Of a stretch of 64,000 nucleotides of DNA, positions 9,541-19,845 are shown in pieces. Every line of letters starts with the position of its first letter. The first letter of the stretch is position 1. The stretch comes from Hermatobates lingyangjiaoensis (Eukaryota; Arthropoda; Insecta; Hemiptera; Hermatobatidae): contig JAPFBL010000323.1 in assembly GCA_026182355.1 (NCBI GenBank), positions 353,501 to 417,500 on the forward strand, written 5' to 3'. The notes beneath the pieces were generated by a model, which worked only from the letters and a program-made list of their open reading frames with translations, ran no database searches and was not told the origin of the DNA. The position numbers and the translations under genes were made by a program.

Positions 9541-10330
9541 ATGTAACTATTAACTCGCTAGGTAGCTCTAGAAGGAGGGTGGGTGCTATTCACTGCCATA
9601 GCCGCGCTTAGCTCGATAATTCTGCTCTGCTTAACTTGCTTATGTAATGAGCAAGTCTGAGACGATTGGGTTGGGTACCGAGAGACATTGTCTTGTTTGA
9701 AAAGCTTTCGTGGTCTTGAGAGGTAATTAGTACAGAGCAGAAGAGGGAGGGCATTCCTATTGAAAGGCCAGTAATGACGGACTGCAGCACAATGAAGTGG
9801 TGACCGTGACCAAAGTGTTGTGGAAAGAGATAACTCACCGCTTATGAAACAACTCCCAACAGCTTCCTGGAAATCACCTTTGATATCTTTAGTAACGACC
9901 TTTTGATTACTCCAAATCATTTATACAAGTGGAGGGTTTTTTTTTCATTTAAAATCATTTTTGAAGGTTCATTGAAGAGGTTGTAAAGACGTGGAAAGCT
10001 TGACAAATGAGAGACACTTGGCTCCATATGTGTAGACTCTGGGTAATTCTTTTTTTTTTTTCTTTCCTGTAATGCCAAAGAGGGAGAAGCATTGCAGCGT
10101 GCCCAATACCGACTCATTACTGACTAATGAAATCAACCACTATTTTCTGATGTTTCCCACCGTGGGAACATTCAATTGGCTTTGGCTTGTACCTATTCTT
10201 GGAGTCGCTTGACTAACGGTGGTCCTCCCAATATGTACTTGCACGTACGCTCACTGCAGGCACTCAATCATCAGTTCCCTCCAAACTGCCGTTCTTTAGT
10301 TAAAACATCACGTTAAACAACTCCTGAAGA
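9541..10330. promoter_or_regulatory. long repeat-poor island (candidate conserved noncoding region)
   Basis: About 790 bases of balanced composition without recognisable transposon sequence. It includes several TAAT-type homeodomain cores (GGTAATTAGTA near 9722, GTAATGACGG near 9772) and a CCAAT-type box (near 10170, minus). Open frames through 9558-9920 show no domain and no codon-like structure. The regulatory role is inferred from composition and proximity to a developmental gene. Confidence 0.3.
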
Positions 10331-10540
10331 TTCCAATATAATCGATCTTAGTTATGGTTACGTTATCAATTGTACACATATTGCCATTAATCTCAGAGAG
10401 ACGTAAAGTCTGCAATATTGAAATTGAGTGAACAAATTTACAACTCCCATAGATAAGATCAATTGGTAAATATCTTTAATGACATTAGAATATACAAATA
10501 GATACTTTAATAATAGATAATATATTTATTTATTTTATTA

Positions 10541-11575
10541 TAATAATAATATAAATAAATATTATAGAAAACATTGAATAATGTATTATTTTACAAATAA
10601 CGGCATTGAAAACAAAGAAGAATTAAAAATGTAAAATTAATGACTCCGGATGTAAATCCGCAAGTTTAATGATTTTATGAAAGATTTATGAAAGTCCCAT
10701 TTTTTGAAATCTTATTGTTGTTTAGAAACAAATTTTATTTGTTTTATATCAAGAATCGGTCAGTTTTCCTGGTTCAAATCATTTCAAAGCCAACGTTTTG
10801 ATTTCACAATCGTATTTGGAAGTTAAACATTAAACAGATATACGGAATTCCAAAAGTATGTATAATAAACTATTGATTAGAGGTTTAAAATGAATATTTT
10901 TAGGAATATAAACTTGAACACAAATGTTAGCTTAAATACGAATGTTTTAAGGTAATATTATAAAGACACATTTCTTTCATTAATGTTATTTTATGTTGAG
11001 CAAAATAAATGAAATATTTCAATTTACAGGATTTGTTTGTTTTAAATATGCTTAATTGTGTATATACCTTGAATTGATATTTCAATTATTTTTTTTTTTA
11101 TCATCTTTATTTACAAATATACAACTACGCATATTATGCGTAATAGGCATATGTAGTAATAGATTACACAATGACATCGATGCACATGAGCAAAGAATGA
11201 AACCCACTGGTTCAACTTCTCACTTTGGTTTTTTTTTTTAAGTATATTATTGTAATAGTATGTAGATCCCTGGGCCATTTTCTCTTGAGTCGTCTTGGGG
11301 GATTCTGGGAATCATTTATTTATGTAGTAAAATAAATTACGTTTTTACTTTTAAATGATTTTGATGTATTATTATTAAATATGCTTATTGTTTATATTTG
11401 TTATACACTTGATTCATGTTGAGAATCTATATCAAACGCTTCGACCATATAAGAATTTTGTTTTCTTGGCTTTGTAACAAGAAGTAGGTATAACAGTTAT
11501 TCCTGTCAATCATATTGATGAAAGCATATTATTAACTGTTGCTTTAGCTGCTTAACACTGTGTTGATAGTGTATA
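10541..11575 (+). repeat. dispersed repeat R1, long copy 1
   Basis: Collinear by eye with 20341-21570. Shared landmarks include GACTCCGGATGTAAATCC-like, GTATGTATAATAAAC, ATTAATGTTAT and CCTTGAATTGAT blocks, and a common end near TTATTAACTGTTGC. No protein-coding frame is visible. It includes a GCCAACGTTTTGA block like PLE terminal repeats, so it may be PLE-related. This copy alone carries the insertion at about 11084-11308. Confidence 0.6.
11084..11308 (-). mobile_element. polyadenylated retro-insertion in repeat R1
   Basis: This stretch is absent from the second long R1 copy, where TGAATTGATGTTTCA joins directly to TTTATTTATGTAATAAAATA (near 21350). On the minus strand it ends with AATAAAGATGAT and a poly(A) run, the mark of a reverse-transcribed polyadenylated RNA. 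Flanks TCAATTATTT and TCATTTATTT may be an imperfect target duplication. The source RNA is not recognised. Confidence 0.5.
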
Positions 11576-11601
11576 AACTAACAACTTAAAGATGAAAGAA
11601 T

Positions 11602-11725
11602 TATAAATCTGAGTACGTTGTCCCTCGGAGAGGACGTTAAGCCGTCGGTCCCAAGCCTGTACAATGTCAGATACTCGTTAAAGATCACTATTCGGAAATG
11701 CACTTGAGTTAGGTAAAATTTAAAG
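11602..11725 (+). mobile_element. SINE body fragment
   Basis: Matches the central SINE body from AATCTGAGTACG through GTTAGGTAAAATTTAA, without the tRNA head or 3' tail. The nearest relative is the copy at 12415. Confidence 0.7.
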
Positions 11726-12414
11726 AAAAAAAGAATGGCATAAGAGGTCACTGGTCGTCTAGTGCATTATACTACTTAAGTTTAACAACAAGCTTATACA
11801 ATTACTTTTACACTTGGACTATACTTGAGGTTAACTTCAAATTACAAATCTTATTTATTTCTTACTGCAGCACTAAGTAGTATTGTCTTACTGGTAGTAA
11901 GCTGCAATTCAAGCCATGTACTCTAATCGTTATAATAATTTAGATCTAAGTGTAAGCCGTAATATTAGTGAAAGGAATCATGGAAACCAACTGATATAGA
12001 GCGTTAAACAATACGGGAAGACGGCGTTAAATCGCTGTATACCAGCCTCTGTGTTAACAATAACTTTCATTTATACGTCCCTCCTGACAATCTGTGTATA
12101 CTTACAAAGCTTCAATTTGTGATCAGTAAGACTCGTGAAACAATTTTTCCTATTGTGTATCAAGTTGTATATATTCTTTCATAACAACTATGTCTTATTA
12201 TTATTATTGTTATAGAACAACATGCTCCACCAGAAGGCATTAAACACATAAACAATATGCGAACTATGGGGTTGTTAGTGGACTAAGTATACAATAAGAA
12301 TGGATAGTGCTGGAAACATTTGATAAACTAAGATCGTGGAATGATCCTTGTTAGAAAGTGAATGAAATAACGTTTAACTAAGTCTGTTTAGTTATGTGTA
12401 ACGTAAAAAGGAGA
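11726..12414. other. no gene seen
   Basis: AT-rich unique-looking sequence. Nothing recognised. Confidence 0.4.
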
Positions 12415-12727
12415 AGTCCAGGTTAGCTCAGTGGTTAACGTACTTGCATCTGGGCTGGTAGTCAAGAGTTCGATCCCTACCTGGACCTCGATTTATTCAC
12501 GCGGGAGGTGAATAAATCTGAGTACGTCGTCCCTCGGAAAAGACGTTAACCCGACAGTCCCGAGCCTGTACGATGTGAGGTACTCGTTAAAGATCACTAT
12601 TCGGAAATGCATTTCAGTTAGGTAAAATTTAGGACTCCTAATGTAGAATCACCGGTAAAGCAAAAAGACGGTAAACAGCTGACGTTATCACCCGCTAGGG
12701 GATCGGTTTAAACAATAAAACAAAAAA
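12415..12727 (+). mobile_element. tRNA-derived SINE, tail type 1, near complete
   Basis: Box A TAGCTCAGTGG at 12424-12434 and box B at 12466-12476 form a split RNA polymerase III promoter in a tRNA-like head. The body and the tail GATCGGTTTAAACAATAA with an A-rich end are complete. Confidence 0.85.
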
Positions 12728-12884
12728 TATATTTATATTCAATAAGAATGGACAGTGCAGAACAACATTTAAAAACTAAGCTAGTGGAATAATACGCGTT
12801 AGAAACTGAAAGAATTAACACTTAACTAATTGTGTTTATTTATGTGTAAGTGAAAAGGGAAGTAGGCAGCACAGGTTCTGTTTA

Positions 12885-13200
12885 TGTTATGGGCTTATTA
12901 TGATGATAATAATAATAGAACCATAAATACAAAATAACAAAAACAGTAGACTGTTTAATATTTGTGGAAGTGAATTAAAGATGAAAAACGCAGAGAAAAG
13001 AAGGGAGTGAAGCATGAGACAGGCAGATAATAGAGCTGTCAGAGCGGACTGAGACGTCACGCGATGGACACACGACACTCTGAGACAGACAGCGCGCTGA
13101 CGAGTTATCGAGGAGGCCCACTCGTCATTGTCCAGTCTTACTGTGTACCACTTCACTCTGTGTCACTCACACGCAGTCCATATGCGCATACCTGCTTATA
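12885..13200. promoter_or_regulatory. GC-balanced island with CRE-like site
   Basis: A repeat-poor segment with CpG-containing blocks, including GACGTCAC near 13052 (CRE-like) and CAGCGCGCTGACGAG near 13091. No convincing exon. Possible regulatory DNA. Confidence 0.22.
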
Positions 13201-13318
13201 CAACCGTGCTTGGTTGTAGCTAAGGAAAAGATTCAGCTTCTCCTGAAGATGGATTGCCCGAAAATTTCTGTTTATAAGTGTGTTTATTTACTCTGTGTGT
13301 TACTCTTCTTCGATTTTG

Positions 13319-13321
<3 letters not shown>
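13201..13321 (+). mobile_element. PLE terminal fragment ending in (TA)n
   Basis: Contains CTGAAGATGGATTGCCCGAA at 13243, a weak-hairpin variant of the core, then TAAGTGTGTTTATTTACTC and GATTTTGAAC. The same family occurs at 31510-31610, 39430-39580, 53930-54065 and 63884-64000. Confidence 0.5.

Positions 13322-13363
<42 letters not shown>
13322..13363. repeat. (TA)n microsatellite
   Basis: 42 bases of uninterrupted TA. Confidence 0.95.
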
Positions 13364-13365
<2 letters not shown>

Positions 13366-13442
13366 TTGAATTACACAAAGCTCGACACAGAAAAAAGAAT
13401 AAAAACCACACTTACTGAATTCCCAAGTATATATATATATAT

Positions 13443-13564
13443 ATAGTCGTTAGTCGTTATCAGCCTTTGGAGCGATTCACTTCTTTTCCTGAAGACGAGG
13501 ACATCGAAATATAGTAGTGAGTTCAGTGATTTCCTTTCTATGTGTTCTTTTTAAATTTTAGTTT
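13443..13564 (+). mobile_element. PLE terminal fragment ending in (TA)n
   Basis: Core variant at 13489-13507 (CTGAAGA, C, GA-GGACA-TC, GAAA) followed by AGTGAGTTCAGTGATTTCC and a TTTAGTTTATATA end. Related to 9085-9208. Confidence 0.5.
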
Positions 13565-13663
13565 ATATATATATATATATATATAAAAAGATTTCACATA
13601 AACACGTGAAACAACAATCAATGATCAAACCACAATAAGAAATGGGAAAACAAGACTAAGATC

Positions 13664-13692
13664 TTTCAACCGTAACAAGCGGTCTTCGTCAG
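13664..13692 (-). ncRNA. hammerhead-like core, left arm
   Basis: CTGACGA, A, hairpin GACCG-CTTGTTA-CGGTT, GAAA (one G-U pair). Confidence 0.4.
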
Positions 13693-13707
13693 GTTGGGTT
13701 TTTGACT

Positions 13708-13736
13708 CTGACGAAGACCGCTTGTTACGGTTGAAA
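13708..13736 (+). ncRNA. hammerhead-like core, right arm
   Basis: Same core as the left arm on the other strand, separated by 15 bases. Confidence 0.4.
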
Positions 13737-13779
13737 GATCTTAGTCTTGTTTTCCCATTTTTTATTGTGGTTTGATCAT

Positions 13780-13781
<2 letters not shown>

Positions 13782-13819
<38 letters not shown>
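13782..13819. repeat. (TA)n microsatellite
   Basis: 38 bases of TA adjoining the pair. Confidence 0.95.
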
Positions 13820-13822
<3 letters not shown>

Positions 13823-14100
13823 GTTTAAATCGTAAGGTTTCCTTGTGGTTTAAACTTCATTTATTGCATCATGTGCTTAATTATTGTAATTTTCCTGCAG
13901 ATATATATATATATATACTAAATATTTGCAATAAACACGTGGTGGAAAGCAATGAAAATATAAGTAACAATAAAAAAATAAAAAGTACAGACAATATTCT
14001 CTGAGGCCGATTAAATTTATAATCGGTAGTAGTTGCTCTCAGAGCATATTTTCTGTGTTTTGTATTTTTCCTTGTGGCTTTTACTTGCATATATATATAT
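13820..14100. mobile_element. degraded PLE terminal fragments
   Basis: Two units between short (TA)n tracts. Around 14009-14034 there is a decayed core: CTGAGGC, C, hairpin GATTA...TAATC, then GGTA. Blocks such as CTTGTGGCTTTTACTTG recur inverted at 36100-36200. Confidence 0.4.
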
Positions 14101-14275
14101 AATAACATAAAATCAGAACTCTATGAGTTTTCTAGGTTTAAATCAAACTCTAATTTAAAGGTTTTAAATGAAACCGAAACATCAGATTTTAAACCAGGAG
14201 AACTGACTGAATGCTAATTTTATTTTAGTAGTATTCTATTTGTTGTTCGATATATATATATTATAATATATATAA
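14101..14275 (+). repeat. R1/PLE-related fragment
   Basis: Contains a TTTAAATGAAACCGAAAC block resembling the GTTTTATTTAAAAC plus GAAACG block at 20880 and 31730. No coding frame. Confidence 0.35.
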
Positions 14276-14339
14276 AAGACACTAAATGGGAAGGGGTGGA
14301 CGTATGTGACGCACATTGGGACACTCAGTTGCTTAGAGT

Positions 14340-14357
14340 GGGGGGGGGGGGGGGGGG
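14340..14357 (+). repeat. poly(G) run of 18
   Basis: An uninterrupted run of G bases in otherwise AT-rich DNA. It could form G-quadruplex DNA and is prone to assembly error. Confidence 0.9.
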
Positions 14358-15097
14358 AGCTCCAGAGCTGAGACAGGCGGCTTCACACAAAGGCATTTCC
14401 TCTCTCAGTCTATCCCCTCGTATTTCAAACCAACCCACCTCCTTCTATATATAAAAATAAATTTAGAGTTTAGTTGTAATAGGCAAGGATTTAGTAGGTG
14501 GAATCAAGAGTGAGAGAGAGAGAGAGTTGTGTTCAAAGTTCTTTCCTTGTCGCCCACAACTCTACAAATGCAATCTTAGAACTACCCTTTTGCCTATATA
14601 CCCTATTTAAAACTTGATATCTCATTTTAATTATAAAAAAAAAAAAGAAAGAAATAAGAAGCAAAAAAACAAAACCGTAGTTATACATTCATCCTTGTTG
14701 AGCCGGTTTTGTCGCATAACAATTCTAATTCCTCATATTTCATTGAATCATTTTATTTCTTTGCTTTCCCCAAACTGGTTTTGAGTCACTAAACTGTGGA
14801 TGACTGATGATGTAGATCAATCGGGAAGCCGGCGTTATATATATATATTTTACGAATAATTATATAATTCCTTTTAATAGCTCTTCTTAACATCTTAAAC
14901 CTCTTTTCTTAGATTCATTGTTAAAAAGTTATGCCTTGTCAAAAATAAATCATATTTATATAGGAACCTTGTAAATAGATATAGTTAGGTGTATTTTTGT
15001 TATCCGATATGTGGATTTATGGATTTGTTTTACTTAGTTCAGATGTAGTTAATCTGTTTGACGTGATTAAGTAAGTTATTTTAGTTTATAAGAGTTT
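14358..15097. other. no gene seen
   Basis: Mixed sequence with short CT-rich and (GA)n stretches and a short TA tract near 14838. No supported gene. Confidence 0.35.
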
Positions 15098-15195
15098 GGG
15101 TCAGGGTAGCTCGGAGGCTTTTATATTCGTCTTTGGACTGGTAGATCGCGTGTTCAATTCTCGCTGTAGCCTAGAGTTCTTCAAATGAGAAGTGA
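15098..15195 (+). mobile_element. SINE head (tRNA-like), followed by tandem expansion
   Basis: Box A variant TAGCTCGGAGG at 15107-15117 and box B variant GTGTTCAATTC at 15150-15160, then the start of the SINE body. The body then gives way to the 52-bp tandem array. Confidence 0.7.
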
Positions 15196-15672
15196 AAAAA
15201 TCTGAGCATGTCATCCAGAGCTTGTGGAATGTCAGGTACTCCGCTCCAAAAATCTGAGCATGTCATCCAGAGCTTGTGGAATGTCAGGTACTCCGCTCCA
15301 AAAATCTGAGCATGTCATCCAGAGCTTGTGGAATGTCAGGTACTCCGCTCCAAAAATCTGAGCATGTCATCCAGAGCTTGTGGAATGTCAGGTACTCCGC
15401 TCCAAAAATCTGAGCATGTCATCCAGAGCTTGTGGAATGTCAGGTACTCCGCTCCAAAAATCTGAGCATGTCATCCAGAGCTTGTGGAATGTCAGGTACT
15501 CCGCTCCAAAAATCTGAGCATGTCATCAAGAGCTTGTGGAATGTCAGGTACTCCACTCCAAAAATCTGAGCATGTCATCCAGAACTTGTGGAATGTCAGG
15601 TACTCCGCTCCAAAAATCTGAGCATGTCATCCAGAGCTTGTGGAATGTCGGGTACTCCGCTCCAAAAATTGC
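15196..15672 (+). repeat. 52-bp tandem array grown inside a SINE
   Basis: About nine head-to-tail copies of a 52-base unit containing AATCTGAGCATGTCATCC and GGAATGTCAGGTACTCCGC. The unit corresponds to two segments of the SINE body with the intervening 20 or so bases missing. Copies are almost identical. The eighth differs (CATCAAGAG, CCACTCC) and the last has GTCGGG for GTCAGG. Confidence 0.9.
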
Positions 15673-15692
15673 CTAGTATAGGGGACAGGGTA

Positions 15693-15975
15693 GGGTCTAG
15701 GTTAGCTCAGTGGTTAACGTACTCACCTCTCTGGGCTGGTAGTCTCTAGACGCCAGGGTTATCACACTAGAGGCGAATAAATCTGAGTATGTCGTCCCTC
15801 GGAGAGGACTTTAAGCCTGTACGATGTCAGGTACTCGTTAAAGAGCTCTTGAGTTAGGCCAAATTTAGGACTATCAATGTACAATCTGTAGAATCACCGA
15901 TCAAACAAAAAGCTGATAAACACCTGACGTTATCACACACTAGGGGATCGGTTTAAACAATAAAAAAAAAAAAAA
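15693..15975 (+). mobile_element. tRNA-derived SINE, tail type 1
   Basis: Box A TAGCTCAGTGG at 15703-15713; box B is degraded to a GGTTATCAC-like sequence. The body has an internal loss around the GTCCC block and a complete GATCGGTTTAAACAATAA tail with a run of A. Confidence 0.75.
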
Positions 15976-16260
15976 TAGGGTACAGGGTAGCCGAGAGGAT
16001 TGCATGCTCGACTCTAGTCTGGTGGATCCGGGGTTCAATACTTGTTCTGACCCTCGAGTTATTCACATGGGAGGTAAAAAAATGCTAGGTCCTCAGCCTG
16101 TAGGATGTCAGTTACTCGTTAAAAATGCCCTACTCTAAATACACTTTAGACTACCAGTGTGAAATAAACCCGGTTGTGTACATCACCCATGACATAAATG
16201 GGTGTCAAATAATAAATGAGCCACAGTTTTCGCCCCTAGAGCATCACTAAAAGGTAAAAG
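15976..16260 (+). mobile_element. tRNA-derived SINE, tail type 3
   Basis: Follows the previous SINE's poly(A) directly. Box A variant TAGCCGAGAGG at 15988-15998 and box B variant at 16032-16042. After the body, the 3' part switches to a tail with CAAATAATAAATGAGCC, shared with 1423-1470 and 51600-51685. Confidence 0.7.
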
Positions 16261-16747
16261 AATATAAGTGTGAACAACAAAAACAGTTTATACAAATATA
16301 AATTCCGACTAGCTTGTTGGGTCCTTACACCCATATATGCAGTTATTCCCTGTATTTGTGTTGGAAAGTATAGCTTGTTTCTTTATTAGCACCTATTTCA
16401 GTCATGGGTGTGCTACAAAGTTGATTTATTCAAAGTTCTCGCTTTTTCTGACATCCTAGATAACAGCTTACTTAAGTTTATTAGACTAGGTCAAATAGGA
16501 TTTAGGATATTCGGCTTCAAGTTCTCTCCTTTATAAGAGCTACACCATATTTATCTATGTGAAGTCACGACTACGATTTAAGCGCACTCTCTTCAGCAAT
16601 GACGGTAACCTAACTACACAGGACTACACCCTGACTTTACCTTCCTTCCTTAGACTTTCCCACTGTTGCCAATTTTACTGTATTTTATTTAGAAAATTTT
16701 ACCACCAATTTATGCACTTTAGCTACATAAACATTGATGAAAATTAG
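16261..16747. other. no gene seen
   Basis: Unique-looking sequence of moderate composition. The 62-codon open frame at 16559 shows no recognisable features. Confidence 0.35.
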
Positions 16748-16935
16748 CTTTTATGTTTAAAAGAAACGGTCCAGCGGACTTTTTTTAAATAAAATAAATT
16801 CAAAACGAAGGAAAGACACAGAAAGATACAGACATAACTCACATCGATATTTCGACCATCGTCGTCATCAGGAGGTGTGAAGAGCGAGAGTCCCGCAGGA
16901 AGGCAGGGTGGTGACTCACCGTCACCGGTGAACTG
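16748..16935 (-). mobile_element. PLE terminal fragment
   Basis: Same family as 2672-2835, in the same orientation. Its core is at 16850-16871 (CTGATGA, C, GAC-GATG-GTC, GAAA), and it ends with the GTCCGCTGGACC block at the left edge. Here no (TA)n lies on the left, unlike most copies. Confidence 0.6.
16850..16871 (-). ncRNA. hammerhead-like core in PLE repeat
   Basis: CTGATGA, C, GAC-GATG-GTC, GAAA. Confidence 0.38.
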
Positions 16936-17825
16936 ACTTCAAAACTAAATGAATAATAACAAAATGTTTTATTTCAATTTATGGAATTAATACTCTGTTA
17001 TGTATGAACGTTTTTTTTTTTTTTTTTTGGTACGAACATGAGTCGATATTTTAAAATCAGTTACCAAGCGAATATGACGCAATACATATCGTGTACACGA
17101 AAGTAATGGAATAACACCAGGCATAAATAACAGCATGAAAGTTCACTCAAACTTCAAATCAATTTGAACATTTTCTGCATGATTACTATTCATAATTCAA
17201 GTTTCCATGTTACGCATAGTAAGCCATGTTACCTTACTAAAGCTCAGAATTAAAGAAATATCAAATAACACTAGCATTTTGATCTATTATTAATTACAGG
17301 ACATTATTAAATCAAATAATTAATTTGATTAATTATCTGTATGAAAGTATTAATTCTAAGAAATTATCCAATTTCTTTTCAATTAAATTTGTTTATAAGC
17401 ACTATTTATATTGAGAGAATACGTTTCCTAAGGGTTCAATAGTACACTAGTTCTTCATGGTACTTTTTATAAAATAACTAATTAGTATTAATAAATATAC
17501 TTGATCAAGGATTGTCTGAAATGTTAATGGGTAATAAATGCCAGTAATGATTATGCTAAAAATACTAATAAGAGTGAATAAATGAAGGAGCGGCCTTGAA
17601 GAAAAAATACTCCACACAAATCAAACTGTATCCATTTTTATTTTAGCATGTCTTTCTAATGCAATTAAACATTTAATTGAAGTGGTTCCAATTTAAAAAG
17701 TAATTTATGTCCATTTTAATTATCTTGTGCTTCCAACTTTAGCTATTAATATTCTCCTGGAGAAATATTCGTGTTTCGAAGGGAAAACATAAAAACAGTG
17801 TTTTTAGGCTGACAGTCATTAAGTA
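16936..17825. other. no gene seen
   Basis: AT-rich unique sequence; a T run near 17012-17029. No feature supported. Confidence 0.4.
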
Positions 17826-17990
17826 ATTAAAGTTTCATATGTGAGTTAGCAGCGTTTCTTATGGGATAATTATGTGCGGTTAAATTACGTCAGTTGGGGT
17901 ATAATTAGAGGCGTTACTAATCGCTAAGTGGTTGGTGAAATCATTTGTGCAGATATGACTTTGCAAATCCCATTATATATCTCTTAACTC
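17826..17990. promoter_or_regulatory. candidate regulatory island with octamer-like site
   Basis: A non-repetitive segment with several factor-like sites: TTTGCAAAT near 17962 (POU octamer-like), GATAATTATG near 17863 and AATTACGTCAG near 17883. Function is inferred from motif content only. Confidence 0.25.
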
Positions 17991-18481
17991 GATTGTCTAT
18001 TTTATCCGTAAATCCGTAGTATCATTTATAAAAGTGAAAAAAAAAAATAAAATGATTAAAGATAATTATAAAGGTTGAACTTTAATCATTTAGAAATGCT
18101 TATTATTTTTCTTCCGTGTAATTAATAATTTTTGATAATCATCATCTGGTGTTAATAGACTTTTGATTTTCTTCAACAACTCTTGTGTGTAATTTGAGTG
18201 TGTTGTGTGTAACGACCACACACTTGTAGGTCTTTAGGGCTGCTCTGGGGTTGAAAGTGTGGTCGGTTCAAGTTTAGAAGTGAGTCACATTCGCGAATAG
18301 ACCCCCTTATCAGAAGGAAGTTCTATGTTTGCCTTAAGCGAGTTCATTTCAGTTTGGTTATATAACGAGTACTTGCTATGGTACCGTCTTTATGGTACAT
18401 ACACATATAAACACACATGCACACACCTGCATAGATATATATATATACAGACACCCACCCACCCATACAGACACATTGAAT

Positions 18482-18812
18482 GAAGCTATATTCCCAAAAT
18501 GCACAAATATATATATATTCAAAGTTAAAAATAAGACTACTTTTGGCTAAAAATTGCTTGTTTATAAGTTTCTCAAGTTTTCTAAATAAAGTTTTTGTTA
18601 CTACATCCACATTATAATAATATGAAAATGTTATTATACCTACAGTATATAATATATTGCACAAATGTGGATGCAGTAACAAGGAAGTCATTAAGATAAC
18701 TCGAGAAACTTGTAAAGAAACAAGTTTCAGCTAAATATGGCCTTATTTCTAACAAAGTTTGTTTACAAGAAGGACTGCTTGCAAACATTACAAATGTATA
18801 TATACGAGTATA
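18482..18812. mobile_element. divergent inverted PLE pair with N-terminal ORF fragments
   Basis: Minus strand (about 18612-18505) encodes FRKLEKLINKQFLAKSSLIF. Plus strand (about 18660-18805) encodes LEKLVKKQVSAKYGL, then NKVCLQEGLLANITNVYI. Both run outward into TA-rich sequence at the same protein position as the other fragments. The centre (18600-18660) is a short inverted repeat. Confidence 0.55.
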
Positions 18813-19225
18813 GTTCAATGATGGGTTTCTTGAAGATTTTTGGTCTAAACAAATAACGAGTCCGAAATTTCGCGAAAAATTATTTAGCATTTTCAAGGCT
18901 AAAAAAACTATATATTAACGACATAAGTAGTGAAAACAGAAACCATCACGGGATATCAACCAACAGAAAACAAAAACCATAAAGCCAGTGTTACTGATTT
19001 TTAATAGAAAACATGTGTTTTTTAAACGTAATTACTTTTTATTAATTATTAAGGGCGAACATTTTTTTTAAACAAATAAGTAATATTGCAAAAAAAATTT
19101 TTGTGAGGATACCTACAAACAGAGCCTTTGGCCTATAAACAGGAGTGTAGTTTCTTCAGACCAAAAATTCTGTAGAAACCCATCTTTGAACTTTAAGAAT
19201 CAATGGTCGAGAAGCTACATCAATA
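18806..19225. mobile_element. divergent inverted PLE terminal pair
   Basis: The left arm begins GATGGGTTTCTTGAAGATTT and the right arm ends with its complement followed by a GAGAAGCTACATCAATATA tract into (TA)n. Same family as 56345-56975 and 59098-59530. The cores are degenerate versions of TTGAAAATGC...GAAACG. Confidence 0.55.
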
Positions 19226-19237
19226 TATATATATATA

Positions 19238-19387
19238 TCAATGATCAAACCACAATAAGAACTGAGTTGGGTTTTTGACTCTGACGAAGACCGCTTGTTA
19301 CGGTTGAAAGATCTTAGTCTTGTTTTCCCACTTTCTTATTGTGGTTTGATCATTGATTGTTATTTCACGTGTTTATGTGAAATCTTT
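19238..19387 (+). mobile_element. PLE terminal unit with short inverted remnant
   Basis: Core at 19281-19309, then the GTGGTTTGATCATTGAT and CACGTGTTTATGTGAAATC end running into (TA)n. The left side keeps only a short inverted piece (CAATGATCAAACCACAATAA). Confidence 0.6.
19281..19309 (+). ncRNA. hammerhead-like core in PLE repeat
   Basis: CTGACGA, A, GACCG-CTTGTTA-CGGTT, GAAA. Confidence 0.4.
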
Positions 19388-19460
19388 ATATATATATATA
19401 TATATAAACCAATTAAAAAAAATAGCACACAGATAGACATAGGAATAACTCACTTCTATA

Positions 19461-19482
19461 TTTCGACCATCGTCGTCATCAG
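19461..19482 (-). ncRNA. hammerhead-like core, left arm
   Basis: CTGATGA, C, GAC-GATG-GTC, GAAA. Confidence 0.38.
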
Positions 19483-19527
19483 GAGGCGAAGAGTCCCGCA
19501 GGAAGGCAGAGCGGGACTCTTCGCCTC

Positions 19528-19549
19528 CTGATGACGACGATGGTCGAAA
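19528..19549 (+). ncRNA. hammerhead-like core, right arm
   Basis: Identical core to the left arm on the opposite strand. Confidence 0.38.
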
Positions 19550-19845
19550 TATAGAAGTGAGTTATTCCTGTGTCTGTGTGCTATCTTTTTGAATTGGTTT
19601 TTATTAAAAAGTCCGTTGGACCGTTCATTTAATTATTATTATTATATATATATGTAAGTTGGCGTTCGTCTTTTTACCGTACCACTTTATGTAAAACATG
19701 AACAACCTTCAAACAGATCGGAATATTGAAAGTAAGTCCTAGTGTTCGATTTTCGTTAGTGTTTCTCTCTGTTTTTAAAGTATATACCATATATGTCTGA
19801 ATATATATTTATATATATCATATTTTGTTGTGAGGTTTCTTAATA

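Larger units (their letters stand above)
13586..13781. mobile_element. divergent inverted PLE terminal pair between (TA)n tracts
   Basis: Arms 13616-13692 and 13708-13781 are near-identical inverted copies around 15 bases. Each arm has a core facing inward and an end reading GTGGTTTGATCATTGAT outward into (TA)n (13565-13585 and 13782-13819). This is the clearest example of the pair architecture. Confidence 0.75.
19406..19630. mobile_element. divergent inverted PLE terminal pair
   Basis: Arms 19407-19499 and 19511-19601 are nearly perfect inverted copies around about 11 bases. Cores lie at 19461-19482 (minus) and 19528-19549 (plus). The left end runs outward into (TA)n; the right end is followed by an ATT/TA-rich tract. 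Confidence 0.7.

Noticed and set aside
9558..9920. 120-codon open frame, minus strand
   Set aside because: No recognisable motif and no splice context; an overlapping frame on the same strand is equally open. Treated as part of a noncoding island.
12415..12490. A functional tRNA gene at the SINE head
   Set aside because: Box A and box B are present, but the sequence recurs as the head of about 15 SINE copies with the same downstream body. The cloverleaf stems are not well paired.
13210..13446. Open frames rich in IYIYIY on both strands near 13300-13440
   Set aside because: Translations of (TA)n. The same applies at 4418, 19295, 30144, 35850, 52830 and 53324.
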